A DNA stretch of 28,515 nt from a virus. Numbering within the stretch: position 1 is the first letter of the stretch; each line of letters opens with the position of its first letter. Both the position numbers and the translations under genes were made by a program. Location of the stretch: IMG/VR virus record IMGVR_UViG_3300042923_000633, positions 1-28,515 of that record. One strand, given 5' to 3'. Positions 23,155 to 28,515 of this stretch are shown in pieces. The notes beneath the pieces were generated by a model that was not told where the DNA came from, made no database searches, and saw only the letters and a program-made list of their open reading frames with translations.

Positions 23155-23874
23155 ATGGCTGAATATAATTTAGGACGAGTCGTTGGTCCACAAGGTCCAA
23201 AAGGGGACAAAGGCGATACAGGGCCACAGGGGCCACAAGGGATAAAAGGTGATACAGGTCCTGCTGGTGCAACTGGTCCAAAAGGTGATACAGGTCCAAC
23301 AGGGCTAACAGGACCAAAAGGGGATCAAGGAATTCAAGGTGTTCAAGGCCCAAAAGGTGATAAAGGGGATACAGGAGCCACGGGTCTTACTGGTCCTCAA
23401 GGTCCGAAAGGTGACACAGGCCCACAAGGCCCAGCCGGGCAAAATGCTACAACAACCGCTGTTGCAACTAGTACTACGAATGGATTAATGAGTGCAGCTG
23501 ACAAAACTACTTTGGATGCGATAAAAACAGAATTGAATGCAGAAAAAGTCAACATAACTACTGCAAGTGACGTCACGTTGCAACAAAATTCTGTTTACCG
23601 ATACGGAAAATTGGTTTCGGGTACATTAATTCTTAGATTTAGTACTGCTACAAAACTGACAAGTGGAAAACTATTTGCAAATTTACCAGCAGATCTTCTT
23701 CCTATAGAAGGTGCTGTCACACATGTGATTGCTGAAGGGAACATTACATTCTCAGTAAACATTCGCGTCAATGGGGAGATAGTTGCAGGAAATAGAGCCT
23801 ATATCGGGACAACAGAAGCGACGATTCCATCAGGAGCTTGGCTATCAATCAATATATTATATTTAACAGATTAA
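23155..23874 (+). CDS. Collagen-like tail fibre with receptor-binding head
   Basis: A 239-residue protein with ATG at 23155 behind TTAGGAGGATGT. A 12-residue N-terminal tag ([11 protein letters not shown]) is followed by about 85 residues of Gly-X-Y repeats ([20 protein letters not shown]). Next comes a short helical linker ([20 protein letters not shown]), as in trimer-forming fibres, and a C-terminal beta domain that is a paralogue of the protein at 21657. Proline codons in the collagen part are mainly CCA, the codon read by the phage tRNA-Pro(UGG). The gene is closed by a strong terminator. Confidence 0.87.
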   Translation: MAEYNLGRVVGPQGPKGDKGDTGPQGPQGIKGDTGPAGATGPKGDTGPTGLTGPKGDQGIQGVQGPKGDKGDTGATGLTGPQGPKGDTGPQGPAGQNATTTAVATSTTNGLMSAADKTTLDAIKTELNAEKVNITTASDVTLQQNSVYRYGKLVSGTLILRFSTATKLTSGKLFANLPADLLPIEGAVTHVIAEGNITFSVNIRVNGEIVAGNRAYIGTTEATIPSGAWLSINILYLTD

Positions 23875-23905
23875 CAAGCGGAGGGGAAACCGCTTGTTTT
23901 TATTT
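23873..23905 (+). terminator. Intrinsic terminator after the fibre gene
   Basis: AACAAGCGG pairs perfectly with CCGCTTGTT around an AGGGGAAA loop, followed by TTTATTTT. It separates structural genes from the lysis genes, so holin expression may be lower, or may depend on readthrough. Confidence 0.85.
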
Positions 23906-23940
23906 TAATATGTCAAAAATAGAAAAGGAAAGTGAGATTT

Positions 23941-24384
23941 ATGGATATGAAGATGGTTCTTTGGGCACAAGAGATGATGAGTGATGATTTTGGGAAAATT
24001 GTGATTTGGTTAGGATTAATACTATGTTTGATGGGGGTTGATGTAATTACTGGATTCATTCAAGCCTACACAAACAGTGACTTGAAATCCGGTAAAATGA
24101 GCAATGGTCTATTGAAAAAATTCGCGTTACTTTTAGTTCTGATCGCAATTGTTCCTTTAACAATTGTATTACCTGATTTAATCTCAGTAAGCGTGATAAT
24201 TGGTGTATATGCATTAGAAACTTTGAACGAAATGGTTAGTATCATTGAAAATCTAAGTAAGCTAGGAATTGCTACTAATATTTTTGACCCAATAATGAAA
24301 CGCCTGCAAACAAATAGCAAGACAACTTCTAAAGAAAAACCAGATTATGGTGATGGCCAGGAGTTCACGGAAAAGAAGGAGTAG
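23941..24384 (+). CDS. Holin
   Basis: A 147-residue membrane protein that should form the lesion letting the endolysin reach the wall. The chosen start is ATG 23941, after AAAGGAAAGTGAG; an in-frame GTG at 23932 is possible. Three hydrophobic helices are visible: residues about 20-40 (KIVIWLGLILCLMGVDVITG), 61-78 (LLVLIAIVPLTIVLP), and 81-98 (SVSVIIGVYALETL). The DVITGFIQAY and SGKMSNGLLKK segments are typical of Phage_holin_4 (toxin secretion/phage lysis) holins. The charged C-terminal tail faces the cytoplasm. Confidence 0.9.
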   Translation: MDMKMVLWAQEMMSDDFGKIVIWLGLILCLMGVDVITGFIQAYTNSDLKSGKMSNGLLKKFALLLVLIAIVPLTIVLPDLISVSVIIGVYALETLNEMVSIIENLSKLGIATNIFDPIMKRLQTNSKTTSKEKPDYGDGQEFTEKKE

Positions 24385-24403
24385 CCAATCGGCTGCTCTT
24401 TTT
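24379..24403 (+). terminator. Terminator overlapping the holin stop codon
   Basis: GAGTAGCC pairs with GGCTGCTC (one G-U) around an AATC loop, with five T residues at 24399-24403. The holin TAG lies in the left arm, so termination and translation end overlap. It may reduce transcription of the endolysin. Confidence 0.75.
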
Positions 24404-24426
24404 CTATATCTAAAGGAGGAAGAATA

Positions 24427-24735
24427 ATGTTCAAAGAAGGTTCTTATGTAACTGTACTCGGAAAGCTGCAAGTCAAAGAAGTTGGAGAAGAATACGTCCA
24501 GTTAGATCCATTCGAAAAAGGTGAAACTGAGACAGTCGATCGATACGAAGAGAATGGGTTTAAAGAGGTTACGTCGGATGGGCTTCCTAAAGAATTTGAC
24601 GGATTTCAAGTTGGTGATTTCTTTTATCTAACTGGAAAATACAAAGTTTTAAGATCGAATGAGATCTTTACAAAGATTGAATTAGAAGGTCAAATGTTGT
24701 CATTGCCAAATCACAAATTAGTGGAGGTGGAATAA
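24427..24735 (+). CDS. Small protein between holin and endolysin
   Basis: A 102-residue acidic protein with ATG at 24427 behind AAAGGAGGAAGA. It seems to contain an internal repeat: residues about 5-25 (GSYVTVLGKLQVKEVGEEYVQ) resemble residues about 62-85 (GDFFYLTGKYKVLRSNEIFT). This suggests two small beta-barrel (SH3-like) halves. It ends just before the endolysin and is co-transcribed with it. No membrane segment or signal is present, so it is not a second holin. A lysis-related or regulatory role is inference from position. Confidence 0.65.
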   Translation: MFKEGSYVTVLGKLQVKEVGEEYVQLDPFEKGETETVDRYEENGFKEVTSDGLPKEFDGFQVGDFFYLTGKYKVLRSNEIFTKIELEGQMLSLPNHKLVEVE

Positions 24736-25722
24736 ATGGTAGTAAGTTATTCTGGAATTGCGGGCGCTCGTGGATCAAACCCGACAGCAATCGTTTTGCA
24801 TAATGATGCCGGAAGCCAAGGAGCCACTGCTGCATTTTATAAAAACTGGCTAGAAAGTCATACGCCTTCTTTAGGATTTGCCCATTACTATGTTGCTAGC
24901 GATGGAACATATCAGGCAGAGAAGGATAGCAACAAGGCGTGGCATACAGGTAACAGCAAAGGTAATGCGAATTACTTAGGCATTGAAGTATGTCAATCCA
25001 TGGGGAATGAATCCACGTATCTTGCGAATGAACAAAAAGCATTTAAATTAGCTGCCGATTTATGTAAGAAGTATGGTTTGAATCCTGCTTCAGCTGTTTT
25101 TCCTTTACATCGTGAGTTGAGTTCTACATCGTGTCCTCACAGAGCGTGGGATCTGCACGGGAAAGGTGTAGCAGCTATCAAGCAATATTTCGTGGACCAA
25201 ATCAAAAAATACTACAACGGAGATAGCACATCGAACAATAATTCTGGATCGTCAACTTCCACCGTGACAACCAAATACGCTGTTGGTTCATCTGTTAAAG
25301 TGAAGACTAGTGCTACGCATTATCAGACAGGGCAGTCAATCGCTAGCTTTGTAAAAGGATCAACGTACAAGGTGAAGCAGGTTAAAGAAGTGAATCAATC
25401 ACGATCTAAATACGCTTTTCTGTTAGAAGGCATTAACTCATGGGTATTGGGGCAAGACCTAGATTCTGCATCTAACGGTAGTTCGAGCAATTCGAATAGT
25501 AGCACGTCATTGAAAGGCTCAAACTTGCCAAATAAGGGAAGTTATCGTTTTACAGTCACCACGAATATTCGAGAAGCGGCATCGACCAATTCTGCAATTG
25601 TCGGAGAGTATAAAGCGGGTCAGACTGTCAACTATGATCGGAAGGTTGTAGCTGGTGGATATGTATGGTTGAGTTGGATTGGTTCGGAGTCTGGAAAACG
25701 CAGATATTCTGCAGTAGTATAA
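24736..25722 (+). CDS. Endolysin: N-acetylmuramoyl-L-alanine amidase with SH3-like C terminus
   Basis: A 328-residue endolysin, start ATG 24736 behind GTGGAGGTGGAATAA. Residues 1-155 are an Amidase_2 domain. His 22, His 125 and Cys 133 (SCPHRAW) match the zinc ligands and the 8-residue His-Cys spacing of T7 lysozyme-like amidases, which cut the bond between muramic acid and L-alanine. Two Ser/Asn-rich linkers (about 165-180 and 245-262) separate two C-terminal SH3-like wall-binding units (TTKYAVGSSVKVKTSATHYQ and YRFTVTTNIREAASTNSAIV). No signal peptide is seen, so it depends on the holin. Confidence 0.95.
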   Translation: MVVSYSGIAGARGSNPTAIVLHNDAGSQGATAAFYKNWLESHTPSLGFAHYYVASDGTYQAEKDSNKAWHTGNSKGNANYLGIEVCQSMGNESTYLANEQKAFKLAADLCKKYGLNPASAVFPLHRELSSTSCPHRAWDLHGKGVAAIKQYFVDQIKKYYNGDSTSNNNSGSSTSTVTTKYAVGSSVKVKTSATHYQTGQSIASFVKGSTYKVKQVKEVNQSRSKYAFLLEGINSWVLGQDLDSASNGSSSNSNSSTSLKGSNLPNKGSYRFTVTTNIREAASTNSAIVGEYKAGQTVNYDRKVVAGGYVWLSWIGSESGKRRYSAVV

Positions 25723-25765
25723 ATAAGTACCCCTTACTCTCAAATTTGAGTAAGGGGTACTTATT
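25722..25765. terminator. Perfect bidirectional terminator
   Basis: An 18-bp perfect inverted repeat (arms 25722-25739 and 25748-25765) has a loop of eight bases that is itself self-complementary. It lies between convergent genes. The endolysin stop codon is in the left arm, and the stop of the - strand lipoprotein is in the right arm. It should end transcription from both sides. Confidence 0.9.
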
Positions 25766-26093
25766 ATTGTTTTTCGTAAGTCATCACAAAAGATCCGAGC
25801 ACATTTTCTGTTTTCACCACTTTAACTGTGAGAGTATCTCCTTTTTCGACATTTGGATTATCAGAAGATACAAAATTGAGATGCTCACCAGTTTGAATTG
25901 TGTATCCTAGAGCACCGTTAGGAACATATTCATCAACTGTAATTTCAACTGTTTTCCCGTTAATATCTTCGCCATTATTCAAAGCTGTTTCAGCTTCTTT
26001 TGTTGTAAAATCAGCCTTCTTCTCATTTGAACCACAAGCTACTAAGAACAAACCAATAAATAATGTCATAAATACAACTTTTATTTTTTTCAT
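25764..26093 (-). CDS. Small lipoprotein
   Basis: A 109-residue secreted lipoprotein. Start is the ATG at 26093 (MKKIKVVFMTLFIGLFLVAC), five bases after AAAGGATGG; an upstream in-frame start at 26102 overlaps the ribosome binding site. The lipobox is LVAC, Cys 20. The mature part contains NGKTVEITVDEYVPN, then a Gly/Asn-rich segment and KGDTLTVKVVKTENV. That pattern suggests a small OB-like beta barrel, comparable to tRNA_anti-like lipoproteins of Firmicutes, but I am not sure. It lies after the LysM lipoprotein in the same two-gene unit. Confidence 0.8.
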   Translation of the reverse strand: MKKIKVVFMTLFIGLFLVACGSNEKKADFTTKEAETALNNGEDINGKTVEITVDEYVPNGALGYTIQTGEHLNFVSSDNPNVEKGDTLTVKVVKTENVLGSFVMTYEKQ

Positions 26094-26106
26094 AATTACC
26101 ATCCTT

Positions 26107-27276
26107 TTATTTTATTCTTAAAGTATCTCCAGGATAAATCATATAATTATTTGGATCCATACCGTTAAGTTGATAAAGGGTCTCAACTGAAATACCTACA
26201 CGTGCAGCTATTTCGGGAGGTCCTTCTCCTGCTTGGACTGTTGTATATTCTTCAACAGGTTGTGGCACAACGCTACTTTCAGGTATTTGTTCTTCTTGTG
26301 TGCTTTGAGGAATCTCAACAGGCTGGAGGCTTTCTTCAGCGTAAGTCGTTTGATTTTCGGATGAATAAGTATCTGATTCTACAGAAGTTGAACTGAAAGG
26401 AGACTCAGTTAATTCTAAAGAGGCAGCATTAGCATACTGTTCGACTAATTCTTGTGAAAGATCACCATTGAATTGCATTAATAATAATTTTTCTTCGTTA
26501 ACAGCAGTGTAAGAAAAAAGCATTGCTGAATCTTTTCCTAAATCATCATAGTATTTTTTCGTAGCTTTTAAGTCATCTAAATTGTCAAAAGTTAGTAGAC
26601 GAGCATTCTGTTGATTATCTTCATTGTCGGTTTCTACTAAAGAAAACATTTTTGCACTTGTAGCTGACATAGGAGCACTGCCAAAATCTTCTTTCGTCAT
26701 ATCCCTTGGGTTATAGACTACCAGAGATTTTTGGGTGAAAGTTTCAATGATATCATCTAAGTTTGTAGTTGCTTGTTCAGACGAAACAGTAGTCTGCTCG
26801 GTAGAAGTTGAACTTGATTCTACCACCTTTTTCTTTGTGTAAGGTTTTAATACAAGCTTTTGAACCTCTGAGTTATCTTTATTCTTTTTTTCGTCTGGTG
26901 TAAAGACTATATTTTCGCCATCTTTTGAAACTGTGTAATATACGTAGGCATCTTCATCCTCTGTGTCTTGAATTTTGATTGTGTCTTTTTCTAAAACATA
27001 CTCAAGTTTGTAACTCATCTGATCTATGAGTTGTTTTGCTAAATCCTCACCTAATTTTTCCCATTCGTCTTTTGCATTAGAAGCCATACTCTCGGTATCA
27101 ATAGATACTGACATTACGCGGTCTGAGAAAGATAGAAGCATGTTTGGATCATCTTCGCCCGAAGTTTCTGATATCCAATCATTTGCTTTTAGGTCTTCTG
27201 TCGTTATCTTTGTCCCACATGCTGCAAGAAAGAATATAGTAATTACAGCAATAACTCCCACACTAATCTTTTTCAT
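26107..27276 (-). CDS. Large lipoprotein with C-terminal LysM domain
   Basis: A 389-residue exported lipoprotein, ATG at 27276 behind AAGAGG. The signal ends in a lipobox FLAAC (Cys 20), anchoring it to the membrane. A mixed alpha/beta region (residues about 25-135) has lipocalin-like repeats of charged strands. A Ser/Thr/Glu-rich linker follows, then a second folded part. A Pro/Glu/Ser-rich linker leads to a LysM at about 343-389 (AARVGISVETLYQLNG, then YPGDTLRIK). Thus one end is lipid-anchored and the other may hold peptidoglycan. In a prophage this suggests lysogenic conversion or superinfection exclusion, which is inference. Confidence 0.85.
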   Translation of the reverse strand: MKKISVGVIAVITIFFLAACGTKITTEDLKANDWISETSGEDDPNMLLSFSDRVMSVSIDTESMASNAKDEWEKLGEDLAKQLIDQMSYKLEYVLEKDTIKIQDTEDEDAYVYYTVSKDGENIVFTPDEKKNKDNSEVQKLVLKPYTKKKVVESSSTSTEQTTVSSEQATTNLDDIIETFTQKSLVVYNPRDMTKEDFGSAPMSATSAKMFSLVETDNEDNQQNARLLTFDNLDDLKATKKYYDDLGKDSAMLFSYTAVNEEKLLLMQFNGDLSQELVEQYANAASLELTESPFSSTSVESDTYSSENQTTYAEESLQPVEIPQSTQEEQIPESSVVPQPVEEYTTVQAGEGPPEIAARVGISVETLYQLNGMDPNNYMIYPGDTLRIK

Positions 27277-27305
27277 TTTTAACCTCTTTTCATAGTTTTA
27301 GTTTT

Positions 27306-27314
27306 ATTGTATCA
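27306..27314 (-). promoter_or_regulatory. Promoter of the lipoprotein pair
   Basis: On the - strand, an extended -10 (TGA TACAAT) lies about 30 bases upstream of the LysM lipoprotein start, just past the terminator of the upstream cassette. No good -35 is seen, consistent with an extended -10 promoter. It would allow the lipoproteins to be made in the lysogen independently of late expression. Confidence 0.5.
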
Positions 27315-27319
27315 AAATA

Positions 27320-27350
27320 AAACTTCGCTTACATCAAGCAAGCGAAGTTT
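27320..27350. terminator. Terminator of the three-gene cassette
   Basis: AAACTTCGCTT pairs perfectly with AAGCGAAGTTT (11 bp, 9-base loop). On the - strand it is followed by TATTTTG, and on the + strand by TTTCG. It should end transcription of the cassette and insulate the lipoprotein promoter just downstream. Confidence 0.8.
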
Positions 27351-27360
27351 TTTCGTTTTA

Positions 27361-27540
27361 TTACCTATAAGGAGATATATAGTAAGGTAAATCTATCTTT
27401 CCCAAAACTAAGCGTACATAAAACTCAATGCAGTCTATGCCAAATAGGCATTCTTGAGACTCTGATATAGAATCAGGAAATTCATTAATAAAAGTTCTTA
27501 GATCGATATAGCCTTGTTCGTATTGAGTAATAAGATTCAT
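27361..27540 (-). CDS. 59-residue protein, third gene of the SOS cassette
   Basis: A short ORF beginning MNLITQYEQGYIDL and ending PYYISPYR. Its ATG at 27540 lies one base after the TGA of the gene upstream, whose last codons provide the ribosome binding site (GGCGGTAAC), so the two are coupled. The product is acidic and aromatic, with two cysteines (QECLFGIDCIEF), and probably helical. I do not recognise a family. Coupling and its place before the terminator argue that it is a real gene. Confidence 0.65.
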   Translation of the reverse strand: MNLITQYEQGYIDLRTFINEFPDSISESQECLFGIDCIEFYVRLVLGKIDLPYYISPYR

Positions 27541-27541
27541 A

Positions 27542-27832
27542 TCAGTTACCGCCGGGCTTATACTTTGTGTTAGGGTCGTATTTTCGAAGAATCTTGTCTT
27601 GTGTTCTAACGTGATCGAACAGATAGTTGTCGCCGTCTATTTTAAATACAAAAGCCAACTCTTCCGGATAATGACTGTAACTGCTGGGTACAGTGAAATA
27701 GGGCTTACCGAAGTTCTCCATCGTCCGAACAAACTGATCGTAAAGTAAGTGTGCTGGACCCATTCTTTCGATAAATTCGTAGTAATATCTTTCCAATGCG
27801 TAAGTCCTTTGATGCGCTAATGGTATTTGCAT
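27542..27832 (-). CDS. 96-residue protein, second gene of the SOS cassette
   Basis: The likely start is ATG 27832, eight bases after AATAGGAG; GTG 27841 is inside the ribosome binding site. The product opens MQIPLAHQRTYALERYYYEF and contains MENFGKPYFTVPSSYSHYP and ELAFVFKIDGDNYLFDHV. The layout (helix, a GK-YF segment, then FxFxxxxxxY strands) faintly recalls small DUF5960-like proteins that accompany UmuC-type operons of Gram-positive bacteria, but I hold this with low confidence. It starts 12 bases after the preceding stop. Confidence 0.75.
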   Translation of the reverse strand: MQIPLAHQRTYALERYYYEFIERMGPAHLLYDQFVRTMENFGKPYFTVPSSYSHYPEELAFVFKIDGDNYLFDHVRTQDKILRKYDPNTKYKPGGN

Positions 27833-27843
27833 ATCAATCACTC

Positions 27844-28164
27844 CTATTCCATTTCAACTTCAGCTAGTGATTCGGAAAGTGTATCAAATAAATTTTCTTT
27901 TTCCATGAACCTTAGCCAGTCATTGTATGGATCCAAAGCCCTATTATTAGGAGCTTTGTCCATTCTTTTTACAGTCTGATAGATATTTTGAGCCGCTTGT
28001 TCCCACATACCGTTGATTGCTTTGTTTACTTTTTTATCGTTCCACTTGGCCTTTCCAGACCTTGCTTTGTTCTTAGAAATCTGGAATTCCTCAGCCTTTT
28101 GCATGAATATTTCGTAACCTAATACGCGTTTTTCCAAAAGATCCTTAAAATCATTGTACTTCAA
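27844..28164 (-). CDS. 106-residue protein, first gene of the SOS cassette
   Basis: The start is TTG 28164, eight bases after AAGGAG; an in-frame GTG at 28173 overlaps that ribosome binding site. The product begins LKYNDFKDLLEKRVLGYE and is basic in the middle (ISKNKARSGKAKWNDKKVN), then acidic at the end (LFDTLSESLAEVEME). It is all helical by appearance, with a WEQAAQNIYQTVKR helix. There is no membrane segment, so it is probably cytoplasmic. No family is recognised. It is the first gene after a LexA-controlled promoter, so it should be induced by DNA damage. Confidence 0.75.
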   Translation of the reverse strand: MKYNDFKDLLEKRVLGYEIFMQKAEEFQISKNKARSGKAKWNDKKVNKAINGMWEQAAQNIYQTVKRMDKAPNNRALDPYNDWLRFMEKENLFDTLSESLAEVEME

Positions 28165-28196
28165 TATGATCACTCCTTATGATTACTCATATTACC

Positions 28197-28225
28197 AGTA
28201 TACGAACGTTTGTTCTTGTTGTAAA
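28197..28225 (-). promoter_or_regulatory. Sigma-A promoter with a LexA/DinR box in its spacer
   Basis: On the - strand TTTACA (28225-28220) and TATACT (28202-28197) are separated by exactly 17 bases. The spacer includes AGAACAAACGTTCG (28216-28203), which matches the Gram-positive LexA (DinR) operator core GAAC-N4-GTTC exactly. LexA bound there would block RNA polymerase, so the cassette should be repressed until SOS induction. The nearest ribosome binding site is about 20 bases downstream. Confidence 0.85.
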
Positions 28226-28243
28226 GCGGATATGAGAATTTTA

Positions 28244-28268
28244 GGGGGCAAAAAAGGGGCAAAAAAAA
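28244..28268 (+). repeat. Tandem GGGGCAAAAAA repeats near the phage right end
   Basis: Two copies of GGGGCAAAAAA lie back to back (28245-28255 and 28256-28268, the second with two extra A). Short direct G-rich/A-rich repeats like this are found beside the attachment core in Gram-positive prophages and integrative elements and often serve as integrase arm sites. The core itself cannot be identified without the other end. Confidence 0.5.
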
Positions 28269-28380
28269 GAGTTAATTAAGGTGAATAAATGACATATGTA
28301 AGACAGATTATTTTAGTTTATACCTTTTAAACGCTGATATATTAGCTCTTTAGTATTTCTAATATATGTCAATAATTAAC
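28269..28380. other. AT-rich non-coding region, possible attachment area
   Basis: This stretch has no convincing gene. It is AT-rich and contains a 9-bp inverted repeat (ATATATTAG at 28337-28345 and CTAATATAT at 28359-28367, 13-base spacer). Such an imperfect dyad could be a recombinase core site or simply an AT-rich accident. It lies between the arm-like repeats and the terminal terminator, so the phage-host junction, if this is a prophage, is probably within or close to it. Confidence 0.35.
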
Positions 28381-28449
28381 TTACTCCGAATCAATTCGTT
28401 TTTGAATAAGCGCAAACCAACGTAAAATCATCAAGAAGACACTAGCAGG

Positions 28450-28501
28450 ACAGCCCGCTGATTTCGTCAACCAATCGACGAGACAGCGAGCTGTTTTTTT
28501 T
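28450..28501 (+). terminator. Strong terminator at the window end, possibly host-derived
   Basis: ACAGCCCGCTG pairs with CAGCGAGCTGT (one C-A mismatch), with an inner TCGTC/GACGA helix, and is followed by eight T residues at 28494-28501. It faces the + strand although no + strand gene lies before it here, as would happen if it ended a host gene whose body lies left of the prophage. On the - strand a frame is open from the window edge to a stop at 28381-28383 (44 codons, ending RWFALIQKRIDSE). It overlaps this hairpin and may be chance. Confidence 0.6.
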
Positions 28502-28515
28502 AGGTTAAAGTAAGC

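Noticed and set aside
22536-23353. Several antisense ORFs opposite the collagen-like fibre genes
   Set aside because: Gly-Pro-rich codons rarely give stop codons on the opposite strand. No ribosome binding sites are present and the products are low-complexity mirror images of the repeats.
22655-23455. Short direct repeats that could suggest a CRISPR array
   Set aside because: The period is a multiple of nine bases in frame with Gly-X-Y coding. There are no unique spacers and no constant repeat of 24-37 bases.
28381-28515. Partial - strand ORF running off the window edge (44 codons, ending RWFALIQKRIDSE)
   Set aside because: It overlaps a strong hairpin with a T-tract, which argues for non-coding sequence. 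It is too short to judge and is left unassigned; a longer right flank would settle it.

Overview
The window is the late (structural and lysis) half plus the right end of a temperate siphophage or prophage from a low-GC Gram-positive host. Lactobacillales, most likely Enterococcus, fits best. The reasons are the ArpU-type late regulator, the SPP1-like portal and minor head pair, BppU-type baseplate proteins, collagen-like fibres, an amidase endolysin with a bacterial SH3-like tail, and frequent TTG/GTG starts behind strong AGGAGG ribosome binding sites. The host genus is inference; no host marker gene is visible. Integrase, repressor and replication genes are not in the window and should lie to the left.

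Layout. 1-2608: eight small middle or late-early genes on the + strand (a YopX-like protein, a zinc-ribbon protein, a coiled-coil protein, two small membrane proteins, unknowns). 2609-3127: ArpU-type late activator. 3128-3550: a non-coding control region with three helically phased ATGCA motifs in front of an extended -10, two long stem-loops, a tRNA-Pro(UGG) and a terminator. 3551-9054: packaging and head entry (TerS, TerL, portal, minor head protein), then a cargo-like gene with a helix-turn-helix-like segment and a 56-residue ORF. 9055-10722: a leader with repeated GGGCG elements, scaffold and major capsid protein, followed by a weak terminator. 10776-13719: head-tail connectors, tail completion, tail tube, and a tail assembly chaperone with a programmed -1 frameshift. 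13734-20015: tape measure, distal tail protein, and a tail-tip protein carrying lysozyme and CHAP domains. 20038-23874: host-recognition module of two BppU-like proteins, an SGNH esterase, and two proteins sharing a C-terminal domain, with collagen-like stalks in two genes. 23941-25722: lysis module (holin, small unknown, amidase endolysin).

Right end. From 25764 the strand flips. Two lipoprotein genes, one with a C-terminal LysM, form a unit with its own promoter; they look like lysogenic-conversion or cell-surface genes. Upstream of them lies a separate three-gene cassette of unrecognised small proteins (28164 down to 27361). It has a near-consensus sigma-A promoter whose 17-bp spacer holds a LexA/DinR operator, and it ends in its own terminator. 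An SOS-controlled orphan cassette beside the presumed attachment end is the most interesting feature here. Beyond it are tandem GGGGCAAAAAA repeats, as expected of integrase arm sites, and a strong terminator that may belong to the host.

How it works together (inference). ArpU, or a cofactor, switches on the late promoter at about 3170. Transcription runs through heads, tails and lysis with partial terminators after the capsid, fibre and holin genes tuning output. The reverse-strand genes are independent of that programme: the lipoproteins are probably expressed in the lysogen, and the three-gene cassette on DNA damage.
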